Assembly (NCBI GenBank): GCA_045106875.1
Contig: JBGCFK010000246.1
Coordinates: forward strand, 1-13,666
Length of the DNA stretch: 13,666 nt
Source of the DNA: Thermohalobaculum sp045106875
GTDB taxonomy: Bacteria > Pseudomonadota > Alphaproteobacteria > Rhodobacterales > Rhodobacteraceae
Reading direction: 5' to 3'
The position numbers and the translations under genes are program-made. Shown piece after piece: positions 6,696-13,599 of this stretch (position 1 is the stretch's first letter; each line of letters begins with the position of its first letter). Below the pieces are notes generated by a model. That model was not told the origin of the DNA, made no database searches, and saw only the letters and a program-made list of their open reading frames with translations.

Positions 6696-7106
6696 TCAGG
6701 GGCGTGCCATGACAATCGATCGAACCGTTGCATGGTAGGTGAAGTTCAGGGCCAGTCCGAAAACGAGGCTGACGATCCCGACAATCCATAGCCCGAGGCA
6801 CAGCGCGACCCCGCCCACCATGTAGCGCCCCAGCACGCCGATGACGACGGGCAGGCGGTTTCTGACCGGATCGAAATAGCCGACGACCTGGAACAGGACC
6901 GCCCAAAGCAGCATTATCCCGGTCAGTCCGGGCGAAATCCCTGCGACCTCAATCTCGGTAAGCCCGAACTTGCCGAGCGATGTTGCCAGCAGCCAGAGCG
7001 CAAATATCGCCTCGAAGGCCAGCACGGCGCGCAGCATTTGCCGGAAGCCTGTTATGCGCTCTTCAGCGCGAGCCTCGGATCGCGAAAGTGAAATGAGCGA
7101 TTCCAT
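6696..7106 (-). CDS. Uncharacterised 4-TM membrane protein (paralogue A of the redox module)
   Basis: A 136-residue protein with a charged N-terminus (MESLISLSRSEARAEERI) and about four membrane segments (near 27-45, 59-77, 86-103, 103-124). I do not recognise a named family. The motif D79-P-x-R82 ... G93-R94 ... G105-x-W107 recurs at almost the same spacing in the 4-TM protein at 11563-11979, so the two appear distantly related. The start ATG 7106 has GAGGAG 6 bases upstream, which overlaps the stop region of the P450-like gene; a longer open frame reaches back into that gene and is rejected. The spacing of 10 bases makes it the last gene of the leftward operon. It may anchor or serve the oxidative enzymes of the module; no activity can be assigned. 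Confidence 0.83.
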   Translation of the reverse strand: MESLISLSRSEARAEERITGFRQMLRAVLAFEAIFALWLLATSLGKFGLTEIEVAGISPGLTGIMLLWAVLFQVVGYFDPVRNRLPVVIGVLGRYMVGGVALCLGLWIVGIVSLVFGLALNFTYHATVRSIVMARP

Positions 7107-7116
7107 ATAAGTCTCC

Positions 7117-8010
7117 TCAGGCAGCGTGTCTGGCGGCAGGGCGTTGGCCTGTTGCCCGTGCCCAGATCTCGGCCAGCATGCGCGGGACCAGCTGGGCAGC
7201 GGGGCAGGCGCTCCAGGTCTCGGACAGGAACGCGATGCGCGGATCGGCCAGCCGGTGGGTTGCGGGATCGAGCTGCAGCAGGACGATGGTGCCGGGTGCC
7301 ACATGCCCTGCTGCTGTCGTGGCATAACACTCGGTGTGGCGAAGCACGGTATCGGGCGCCGACATCGCATGCCCCAAGGCAGCTGCGTCCGAAACCGTGG
7401 CCCTCAGCGCAGGATCGGCCAGCACGCTTTCCATGCGCTCGACGGCGCGCTGGAACGTATGGACCGCGATACCGACGGCATGCACGCCGGAAGTGTCCCC
7501 GTCCATCGCGTCCGCCAGAACTTTCTGGGCGCGCTTGGTCTCGCCTGTGATCTGCCATAGCACACGCAATGCCGGGTTCCGGCTGTTCAGCGACCGATGC
7601 AGCACCATGGCTGCATGCCAGGTGGCAGGCTTCGCCGTGAAATCAGGTACGAACAGTCGGCCAATGGCCTGCTGGCAGGCAAGGTCGAGGGGCGTTTTGC
7701 GCCCCCCCATCCAGTCTGCAATCAGGTCGAGGCTCTCGTCATCCCAGGGCGCGGGGGCAGCCAGTCGCGCAGCAAGGGCTTTTTGGGCTTTGGCCCTTGC
7801 AGGGTCTTCCCGAGGCAAGGCGGATGGCAGAGGTCCCACTGGTGCATGCAGGGTCGATTGCGCAAACCCGTTGATCACCTTGTTCAACAACGGACCATGC
7901 AGCAGAGGCCCGCGCTTCAGCCGGGGATCGGCAGCGCAGGCCAGGATTTCTTCGGCGTCCGAGACGATCAGCACGTCCAGCAGGACGGGTATGCGGATAT
8001 GTGTGCCCAT
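7117..8010 (-). CDS. Short cytochrome P450-like protein coupled to the alpha-dioxygenase (tentative)
   Basis: A 297-residue protein. Its C-terminal third reads like the end of a P450: TVLRHTECYATTAAGHVAPG (221-240), GTIVLLQLDPATHRLADPRI (240-259), then WSACPAAQLVPRMLAEIW (266-283), in which C269 would be the haem thiolate. The N-terminal IPVLLDVLIVSDAEEILACA followed by ADPR also resembles P450 starts. Against this, it is about 100 residues shorter than usual. The K-helix ExxR is not evident (AALGHAM at 210-216), the I-helix motif is at best degenerate, and the usual FxxGxRxC is replaced. It could be a reduced P450 using a hydroperoxide instead of an electron donor, as in dioxygenase-P450 pairs of fungi, or a fold relative without haem. 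The start ATG shares one base with the alpha-dioxygenase stop (TGATG), implying translational coupling. The coding call is strong; the family call is moderate. Confidence 0.65.
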   Translation of the reverse strand: MGTHIRIPVLLDVLIVSDAEEILACAADPRLKRGPLLHGPLLNKVINGFAQSTLHAPVGPLPSALPREDPARAKAQKALAARLAAPAPWDDESLDLIADWMGGRKTPLDLACQQAIGRLFVPDFTAKPATWHAAMVLHRSLNSRNPALRVLWQITGETKRAQKVLADAMDGDTSGVHAVGIAVHTFQRAVERMESVLADPALRATVSDAAALGHAMSAPDTVLRHTECYATTAAGHVAPGTIVLLQLDPATHRLADPRIAFLSETWSACPAAQLVPRMLAEIWARATGQRPAARHAA

Positions 8011-9932
8011 CAGGCTGCCCCGGTCTTGGCGGCACTGGCTTTGGCCGAACCTGCACGGTCCCACGGATAAAACGGGTTGCGCACGTCGGCGAACAGATGC
8101 GCGAGCCCGGGTGCATGGCGGGCCATCACATCCTTCAGCCCGTTCTCTTTCACCCAATTGTAGCCCGCCGGCGTGTACATCTCGGGCGTATAGTCCTCGG
8201 CAAAGAAGCGGTCGGATTTCAATCGGCGCGAGGCCATGAGGATGAAGATGCGGAATGCCGTGTCCGAGAACCCGAAGCCCGCAGGCTGACGTGGAGACTG
8301 GAACTCGGCCATGCACCCGATCAGCAGGTCGACGCGGTCCACATGGCCATAGACCTCGCGGAGCAGCTTCTGGTCGGCCTTGACGGAGGTCATGTCCTCA
8401 AACGTCTTCACCTTCGGCATCCCGATCGCCTCGCGAAAGGCGTTGTAGCGGGGCACGCCCCGTTCGCGGTCGCGCAGGATATCCACCGCCGCCAGATCCA
8501 GCCAGATGCCGCTTGCGCGCTTCTTCGGAATCCGGCGCAGCGAATCCGGGAAGTTGTGCAGTGCCATCGCGCCGGGCGGCTGGGTCGACATCGAATAGAG
8601 CGCGTCCTCGAAGCTGGCCTTGTCATAGACCTGACGGGCGGACCCGAAGCTGACATCCTCCAGCCCTCGGGTGAAGAGCACCTCGTCGGTCTGGGAGGAT
8701 CGGAACTCGAAGCTGTCCGGGATCAGCGAGTGGAGCCGATAGACCGCTGTGAACTCCTCGGTCATGGCATAGGGGGCGGTGTGGTGGTCGACTGAGGTTC
8801 CGGGGATGCCCGCCAGAACCTCCGAGTCGGATACATTGCCAAAGCCCTTCTGCACCCGCTCGCCCGCAAGTCCCCAATAGTTGCCGCGCATGGCCATGCG
8901 ACCCACTGGACTGTCCATCAGCGCAGTGGTCCACTCGACCGTGTGGATCTTGGCAATCAGCGCAGCGTTCACCAGTCGGGCCTTCTGGAACAGCCATTCG
9001 CCGTCCTTGTCAGGGTGGTCGATGGCAAGGCGATCCACGATGGCATTGTGCTCGCGGGTGAACAATGTGTGCAGCAGGCTTAGTCCAATCCACCAGTTGG
9101 CGTTCACACCGGACAGTTCCTGCCCCTCCAGCTTGCTGCCAGGGTCGAGCGGCAGGAGCCCGTTGTCTTCGATCCAGAACTTGCCGTTCTCCAGCCGTTC
9201 GCCGTCAGGTTTGCCTCCTTCGCGGCGCATCTGCTCCATCCGGGCCCATGACGACCCGTAAACCTGGCTGGCCTCCCACCAATGCGTCTCGACATTGGTG
9301 AAGGCATCTGGCCGGTTGCCGTCCTTGTCGGTGCGTTCGGCGCGTGTGGTTGCAAGCACACTCATCTCGCCATTGGGCGCGTCCGGGTTCCGGTCGGGTG
9401 GCCAGATGTCATCGTCACCAACCGGGACCACATGCTTGGTGTTCTTGTCGTTCGCGCCATGGCCGAGCCAGTCATGCACCATGAACTGGATCCACGCGGC
9501 CGCCATGACATTAAGGTAAGGCACCGGGACAAGCGCATCGCGCTTCATCAGCTTGTTGGAGACCTCGCGCGGGCTTGGGTGCATCAGCTCCTTCTCACGT
9601 TCGGGGTAGGCATGGCGCAGCGGCACATTGCGTCCGAAGCGGGTCCCGGCCATTCCCATCCACGGGCGTTCCTTGTCGGTGCGCGAGCCATCGGGCATGC
9701 GGAAGCCCTCGGTCCGGGCGCGTTCGACGAATCCTGCGGGCAGATCTTCGGGCATCTCGTCGGACAGATCGGGCGGCGCGGTTTCGGTGTCGATCAGGTT
9801 GTCGCGGCGCAGGTTGACCCTCAGCCCGATTATCGCGCCCAGCGCCAGAACAAAGGGCAAATGTGGCCACGGCCGCACCTTGTCCGAGATCCGCGCCCAA
9901 ATACCCAGCACAGCATCCAACATGCGTTCCAT
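8010..9932 (-). CDS. Fatty acid alpha-dioxygenase family haem peroxidase
   Basis: A 640-residue protein of the cyclooxygenase-peroxidase superfamily that closely matches plant alpha-dioxygenase in length and order. N-terminal PWPHLPFVLALGAIIGLR (21-38) is a hydrophobic, probably membrane-associating segment, followed by RRDNLID. The distal haem His is H153 in IQFMVHDWLGHG. LHTLFTREHNAIVDRL (287-302) follows. Catalytic Tyr Y398 and proximal His H401 lie in VYRLHSLIPDSF with the Tyr-x-x-His spacing of cyclooxygenases. The C-terminal MASRRLKSDRFFAEDYTPEM then YTPAG and LKDVMARHAPGL are characteristic of alpha-DOX. Known members insert O2 at C2 of fatty acids, giving a 2-hydroperoxide that can lose CO2 to an aldehyde. 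The start ATG 9932 was chosen because ATG 9989 lies upstream of the likely transcript start; ATG 9923 is possible. It is the first gene of the leftward operon. The substrate here is inferred. Confidence 0.93.
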   Translation of the reverse strand: MERMLDAVLGIWARISDKVRPWPHLPFVLALGAIIGLRVNLRRDNLIDTETAPPDLSDEMPEDLPAGFVERARTEGFRMPDGSRTDKERPWMGMAGTRFGRNVPLRHAYPEREKELMHPSPREVSNKLMKRDALVPVPYLNVMAAAWIQFMVHDWLGHGANDKNTKHVVPVGDDDIWPPDRNPDAPNGEMSVLATTRAERTDKDGNRPDAFTNVETHWWEASQVYGSSWARMEQMRREGGKPDGERLENGKFWIEDNGLLPLDPGSKLEGQELSGVNANWWIGLSLLHTLFTREHNAIVDRLAIDHPDKDGEWLFQKARLVNAALIAKIHTVEWTTALMDSPVGRMAMRGNYWGLAGERVQKGFGNVSDSEVLAGIPGTSVDHHTAPYAMTEEFTAVYRLHSLIPDSFEFRSSQTDEVLFTRGLEDVSFGSARQVYDKASFEDALYSMSTQPPGAMALHNFPDSLRRIPKKRASGIWLDLAAVDILRDRERGVPRYNAFREAIGMPKVKTFEDMTSVKADQKLLREVYGHVDRVDLLIGCMAEFQSPRQPAGFGFSDTAFRIFILMASRRLKSDRFFAEDYTPEMYTPAGYNWVKENGLKDVMARHAPGLAHLFADVRNPFYPWDRAGSAKASAAKTGAA

Positions 9933-9977
9933 GGCGCGAAGCCCCCCCAAAATCACTCGTCGATCAATTCTGACCCG

Positions 9978-10005
9978 ATGATATCGCATTTGGCGGCTCG
10001 CTCAA
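9978..10005 (-). promoter_or_regulatory. Candidate promoter of the leftward (alpha-dioxygenase) operon
   Basis: On the minus strand TTGAGC (10005-10000), a 16-base spacer and TATCAT (9983-9978) match sigma70 consensus at 4 of 6 and 5 of 6 positions. Transcription would begin near 9971, leaving a leader of about 40 bases before ATG 9932 with a GGGGGG stretch as ribosome site. Its -35 lies inside the spacer of the opposing candidate promoter. Confidence 0.4.
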
Positions 10006-10018
10006 AGGGTGTTAAGAT
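9990..10018 (+). promoter_or_regulatory. Candidate promoter of the rightward (FAD oxidase) operon
   Basis: TTGGCG (9990-9995), a 17-base spacer and TAAGAT (10013-10018) match consensus at 4 of 6 in each hexamer. Transcription would start near 10025, giving a leader of about 85 bases that includes a perfect palindrome CCGTC-T-GACGG at 10074-10084. Overlap with the leftward promoter implies shared control or competition. Confidence 0.3.
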
Positions 10019-10109
10019 TCTGGCAATTACATCACTGGTTGCATTGGCCCGCCAGCGGCATGGGTGTTTCGAGCCGTCTGACGGGCACGGGAATTGAAGG
10101 GGAACCGCC

Positions 10110-11558
10110 ATGCCACGCGTCCGCGTCCAGAACTGGAAACGCTCGATCACCTATCACGCCAACTCGGTCGAGCGGATCAGATCCGTCGAACAGTTGCAGG
10201 AGGTCGTGAAGGACAAGGAACGGTATCCGTCGCCAGTGCGCGCCAAGGGATCGCACCACTCGACAACGCGCTGTGTGGTTGCCGAGGGCGGTACGGTCGC
10301 GGATTTCTCCAGATTCAACGAGATCGTCAAGATCGACAAGGATGCCAAGACCATCACAATGCAGGCGGGCGTTCAGCAGATTGACGCGGCCAAGGCGCTG
10401 GAGCAGGAAGGCCTGCAGTTCTTCACCAATATCGAGCTTGGCAACCTGACCATGGGTTCGGGCGCGACCGGCGGCACCAAGGACGCCTCCTATTTCGACA
10501 ATGGCGAGTGGGAGTTCGGGCAGGTCTGTTCGTACTGCGTCGGGATGAAATGCGTGATGCCGGATGGGTCCTTGCGCGAGTTCACCGAGGACGGCGACCC
10601 CGATGTCTTCTCGGCGCTCCGCACGGGGTACGGCATGCTCGGCATCGCCTATGAGGTCACGTTCCGGGTCAAGGAAATCTCGGCCATGGCGGTCGAACAC
10701 CAGTTGTTCACGGTTGATGAATTCGCGGACAAGCTGGACGCCCTGATCGCGCAGGAACGTTCGATCATGGTCTACCTGTTCCCGTTTCTTGACAAGGTGC
10801 TGGTCGAATTCCGCTATGACACTGACGAGAAGATGGACACTGACAGCAAGGCCTGGCGCATCCGCAACTATACGTGGAAGACCGTCTGGCCGTTCATCGC
10901 GAATGCGCTGGCGTATCTTCCTTCACGCACCCTGCGCTACTGGATCACGGACCAGTTGAACCGAGGGACCGCCTGGTTCATGGCAACGCAGTTGCGCGAC
11001 ACGAACTCCAGCCCCGCCAGCCAGATCATCCGCTATTCGGAAATGGGCGGATTTGCGTCCTACACGTTCTCGATCTGGGCGTTCCCGCGCCATGAATATG
11101 CCGAGACCATCAAGAAGTACTTCGCCTTCAGCAAGGAATACTACCGCCTGAACGGCTATCGCTGCGACATGCTGAATGTGGGCTATCACATCGCGCAGGA
11201 CACCAAGGGGCTGTTCTCCTACACCCGCGACTGGCCGGCGCTGACGCTGGACCCGGTGGCCTCGGGCACGAAGGGCTGGGAGGGGTTTCTGCACGCCTAC
11301 AACATCTTCTGTTCCGAGAACAATGGCCGCCCGCTGTTTAACCAGTCAGGCAGCGTCACGCCCTTGCAGGCGATGAAGGCGTTTGGCCCCGAGATCGCCA
11401 AGTTCAAGGCAATCCGCGAGAAGATGGACCCGGAAGAGCGGTTCTATAACGAGCACTTCCGCAAGCTCTTTTCCGAGGTGAAGACGCCCGCGGAACTGGC
11501 TGCAGCCTCCGAACCACCCGCGACGCCCGCATCTGCCACCGCATCCGGGGATGCGTGA
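10110..11558 (+). CDS. FAD-linked oxidase of the VAO/aldonolactone oxidase type
   Basis: A 482-residue flavoprotein. The N-terminal FAD_binding_4 domain shows VRAKGSHHSTTRCVVAEGGT (43-62), where H50 is in the position of the histidine that carries covalent FAD in the GxGHS motif of aldonolactone oxidases. IELGNLTMGSGATGGTKDAS is the second flavin-binding loop. The C-terminal KMDPEERFYNEHFRKLF resembles the end of that family. Such enzymes oxidise alcohols or lactones and pass electrons to O2 or a cytochrome; the substrate here is unknown. The start ATG 10110 has AAGGGG exactly 7 bases upstream. The last 20 or so residues are Ala/Pro/Thr-rich and probably disordered. It leads a three-gene operon that ends in a di-heme cytochrome c, a plausible electron acceptor. 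No signal peptide is visible, so its side of the membrane is uncertain. Confidence 0.9.
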   Translation: MPRVRVQNWKRSITYHANSVERIRSVEQLQEVVKDKERYPSPVRAKGSHHSTTRCVVAEGGTVADFSRFNEIVKIDKDAKTITMQAGVQQIDAAKALEQEGLQFFTNIELGNLTMGSGATGGTKDASYFDNGEWEFGQVCSYCVGMKCVMPDGSLREFTEDGDPDVFSALRTGYGMLGIAYEVTFRVKEISAMAVEHQLFTVDEFADKLDALIAQERSIMVYLFPFLDKVLVEFRYDTDEKMDTDSKAWRIRNYTWKTVWPFIANALAYLPSRTLRYWITDQLNRGTAWFMATQLRDTNSSPASQIIRYSEMGGFASYTFSIWAFPRHEYAETIKKYFAFSKEYYRLNGYRCDMLNVGYHIAQDTKGLFSYTRDWPALTLDPVASGTKGWEGFLHAYNIFCSENNGRPLFNQSGSVTPLQAMKAFGPEIAKFKAIREKMDPEERFYNEHFRKLFSEVKTPAELAAASEPPATPASATASGDA

Positions 11559-11562
11559 GATC

Positions 11563-11979
11563 ATGTATCCGACTTACAACGCGCTCGCGTGGTTCCGGGC
11601 GCTGGTCTTCCTGGGGTTGCTTCTGAACGCTGCCTTCTTCCTGCCCGGTTTGTTTGCGCCCCGGCTTCTGGAAAGCTGGTTCGACTTCGGGATCACCAAC
11701 ACTGTCCACTGGCTGCAGAACGTCTCGCTGCTGCTGATCATTGTGACGGCCATGTATATCCCCGTGATGCGGGACCCGTTCAGGTACATCTTCATTACCT
11801 ACCTTGTGGTGGGCGGACGGTTTGCGGCGGGCTCGTTGTTCCTGTTCGGGGTCTGGTTCATGGACTACCCGGAAGGAATGTTGACGCTGGCGCTGGGCGA
11901 TCTGATCCTGTCCTCGGTGCAGGCCTATATGGTCTATCACATGCTGCGCGATGGCGACCCGGACTCGGGCTGGTCCTGA
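11563..11979 (+). CDS. Uncharacterised 4-TM membrane protein (paralogue B of the redox module)
   Basis: A 138-residue protein with about four membrane segments (near 12-33, 50-68, 77-99, 107-126). The motif D71-P-x-R74 ... G85-R86 ... G96-x-W98 has the same D-to-R spacing (15) as the 4-TM protein at 6696-7106, and both start their first helix with an RA(V/L) stretch, so I infer distant homology. I know no function. The start is either ATG 11563, 4 bases after the FAD oxidase stop, or ATG 11551, overlapping it by 8 bases; both imply translational coupling and neither has a strong ribosome site. It ends 3 bases before the di-heme cytochrome gene. A role in membrane docking or quinone/electron contact for the neighbouring enzymes is only a guess. 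Confidence 0.84.
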   Translation: MYPTYNALAWFRALVFLGLLLNAAFFLPGLFAPRLLESWFDFGITNTVHWLQNVSLLLIIVTAMYIPVMRDPFRYIFITYLVVGGRFAAGSLFLFGVWFMDYPEGMLTLALGDLILSSVQAYMVYHMLRDGDPDSGWS

Positions 11980-11982
11980 GCC

Positions 11983-13476
11983 ATGCGCGTCGAACGATAT
12001 TCGCCGTCTGAAACCCGGCTCTTTGCCGGGCAATTGCGGACCTGGGTGATGATCATTGGGGTCCTCTGGGTGGCGGCGGCGCTGGTCCTGCGCGCCTATC
12101 CCGTCGATCGTCCGGTCGAGCGGGTCTCGGATCAGGACCATTTCTACTATGGCTCGATCGGCTCTGATCGCTCGTCAGGCCTGCCGGTCGAGATCCTGCG
12201 CGCGCTGCCTGCTCTTTTTCCGCAACACCTGCCCGAAGGTGCGAAAAGGGACCTGACGGCATTCGGGTTCATTCAGGAACCCGGTGAGCCCCTGCCCATA
12301 GGCTTCTCGCGCCGCAACCAGTTGGTCGAGCGGACGCAGATCAACTGTGGCACCTGTCATACCGGGACCGTCCGTGCTTCTGCTGATGCGGACCCCGTCA
12401 TCATTCCCGGCATGCCCGCCGTGACCGTGGATCTGCACAGCTTCTTTCAGTTCCTGTTCGATGTTGCCCGGGATGAAGGTTTCACCGGAGATGCCGTCGT
12501 TGCCGCGATCGAGGAGACGACGGATCTCAACTGGCTCGACCGTCTGATCTATCGCATCGCAGTCGACCAGATGCGTGACCGGCTTCAGGAACGCGAGAAA
12601 CGCAACGACTTCATCTTTGCCGAGGACTACACCCGTTTCCTGCCCGGTCGCGTGAACACGTTCGATACGTTCAAGGTCGAACAGTTCCGCTATTTCTATG
12701 ACCGCGAGGGCGTGTCACGCACGCGTGACGAGATGTTCGGTATTGTCGACTTTCCCTCCGTCTGGAACCAGGCGCCCCGCGACGGGCTATGGCTGCACTG
12801 GGATGGCAACCAGTCCTCGGTGCGCGAGCGGAATTTCTCGGCCGCCATGGGTGCAGGGACCCGCCCGCACGAGATGGATATTGACGCGCTCTTCCGGATC
12901 GAAGCGTATCTGGCGGACCTGCCCGCACCCGAATATCCATTCGCGGTGAATGCCGCGCTGGCGGCCGAGGGGCGGGAGGTCTACATGGCCAACTGCTCGG
13001 AGTGCCATGATTTCGGCGCCCCCATGGTGGGCCAGACCATCCCACTGGACGAGATCGGCACAGACCCACATCGGGCGTGGTCCTATACGGAAACGGTCCG
13101 CCAAGCGCAGATCGACTATACCGAGGGGCACTTCTGGCAGTTCCGCAACTTCCGTGATGTGGATGGTTACGCGACCCAGCCACTGGACGGGATCTGGGCG
13201 CGCGCGCCTTACCTGCACAACGGTTCGGTGCCTTCGATTTGGGAACTCCTGACACCCAAGGATCGCCCCACCGCCTTTGAGGTGGGCGTGGACATATACG
13301 ATGCAGAGCGTATGGTCTGGCAGGTCAAACGGCTTGGGCCGAACGATCCCTATGCTGGCCCGCACCAGATCCTCGACACAAGCGCCAAGGGCAATGCAGC
13401 CACGGGACATGCCTATGGCTCAGACCTCGGCGATGCGGACAAACGTGCACTGATGGAATATCTGAAAACGAAATGA
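11983..13476 (+). CDS. RoxA-like di-heme cytochrome c, membrane anchored
   Basis: A 497-residue protein. One hydrophobic segment (RTWVMIIGVLWVAAALVL, 19-36) after a basic start looks like an uncleaved anchor, with the rest in the periplasm. Two haem c sites are C122GTC125H126 and C338SEC341H342, with H126 and H342 as proximal ligands. The C-terminal half carries LDGIWARAPYLHNGSVPSIW (401-420), a conserved block of the RoxA/RoxB rubber oxygenase and di-heme peroxidase relatives. GHAYG (475-479) near the end may supply a distal ligand, as in RoxA. RoxA cleaves polyisoprene with O2, but many relatives are uncharacterised, and at 497 residues this one is shorter than RoxA. It may instead accept electrons from the FAD oxidase or reduce peroxides made by the module. 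It is the third gene of the rightward operon, 3 bases after the 4-TM gene. Confidence 0.9.
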   Translation: MRVERYSPSETRLFAGQLRTWVMIIGVLWVAAALVLRAYPVDRPVERVSDQDHFYYGSIGSDRSSGLPVEILRALPALFPQHLPEGAKRDLTAFGFIQEPGEPLPIGFSRRNQLVERTQINCGTCHTGTVRASADADPVIIPGMPAVTVDLHSFFQFLFDVARDEGFTGDAVVAAIEETTDLNWLDRLIYRIAVDQMRDRLQEREKRNDFIFAEDYTRFLPGRVNTFDTFKVEQFRYFYDREGVSRTRDEMFGIVDFPSVWNQAPRDGLWLHWDGNQSSVRERNFSAAMGAGTRPHEMDIDALFRIEAYLADLPAPEYPFAVNAALAAEGREVYMANCSECHDFGAPMVGQTIPLDEIGTDPHRAWSYTETVRQAQIDYTEGHFWQFRNFRDVDGYATQPLDGIWARAPYLHNGSVPSIWELLTPKDRPTAFEVGVDIYDAERMVWQVKRLGPNDPYAGPHQILDTSAKGNAATGHAYGSDLGDADKRALMEYLKTK

Positions 13477-13494
13477 CCGATGTCCAGATACCTC

Positions 13495-13558
13495 CTTCAT
13501 CTTGCTCGAAATACCTCGGGAGCGCGAGGGCAGCGCCCTCGCATGGGCCCGCAGGGCC
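13495..13558 (-). repeat. Two-hairpin intergenic repeat, copy 2 (inverted relative to copy 1)
   Basis: The core occupies 13495-13519 on the minus strand (CCGAGGTATTTC to GCAAGATGAAG, 23 of 25 identical to copy 1). It is preceded on that strand by hairpin GCGAGGGC-GCT-GCCCTCGC (13524-13542) and a shorter one GGCCC-TGC-GGGCC (13546-13558). The order hairpin, hairpin, core is the same as in copy 1 while the stems differ in sequence. It sits between the cytochrome stop and the next gene and may also end transcription of the cytochrome operon. Confidence 0.6.
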
Positions 13559-13599
13559 GAATATTCTGCCGCAATGCCTGAAGATTAAGTGAGGATGCT

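Noticed and set aside
8001..8795. 264-codon plus-strand frame, and a similar one at 9282-10097
   Set aside because: Both mirror the alpha-dioxygenase gene on the other strand; their composition is that of reverse-complement coding DNA.
9933..9989. Longer alpha-dioxygenase starting at ATG 9989
   Set aside because: It would overlap the proposed -10 element and precede the expected transcript start, and the added residues (MRYHRVRIDRRVILGGLRA) do not resemble the family's N-terminus.
10021..10060. Possible sigma54 site (TGG...TTGC) before the FAD oxidase gene
   Set aside because: The GG and GC dinucleotides do not have the required 10-base spacing in any register.
11404..12141. 245-codon minus-strand frame
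   Set aside because: Covers the end of the FAD oxidase, the 4-TM gene and the start of the cytochrome in antisense; Gln/His/Arg-rich without any motif.
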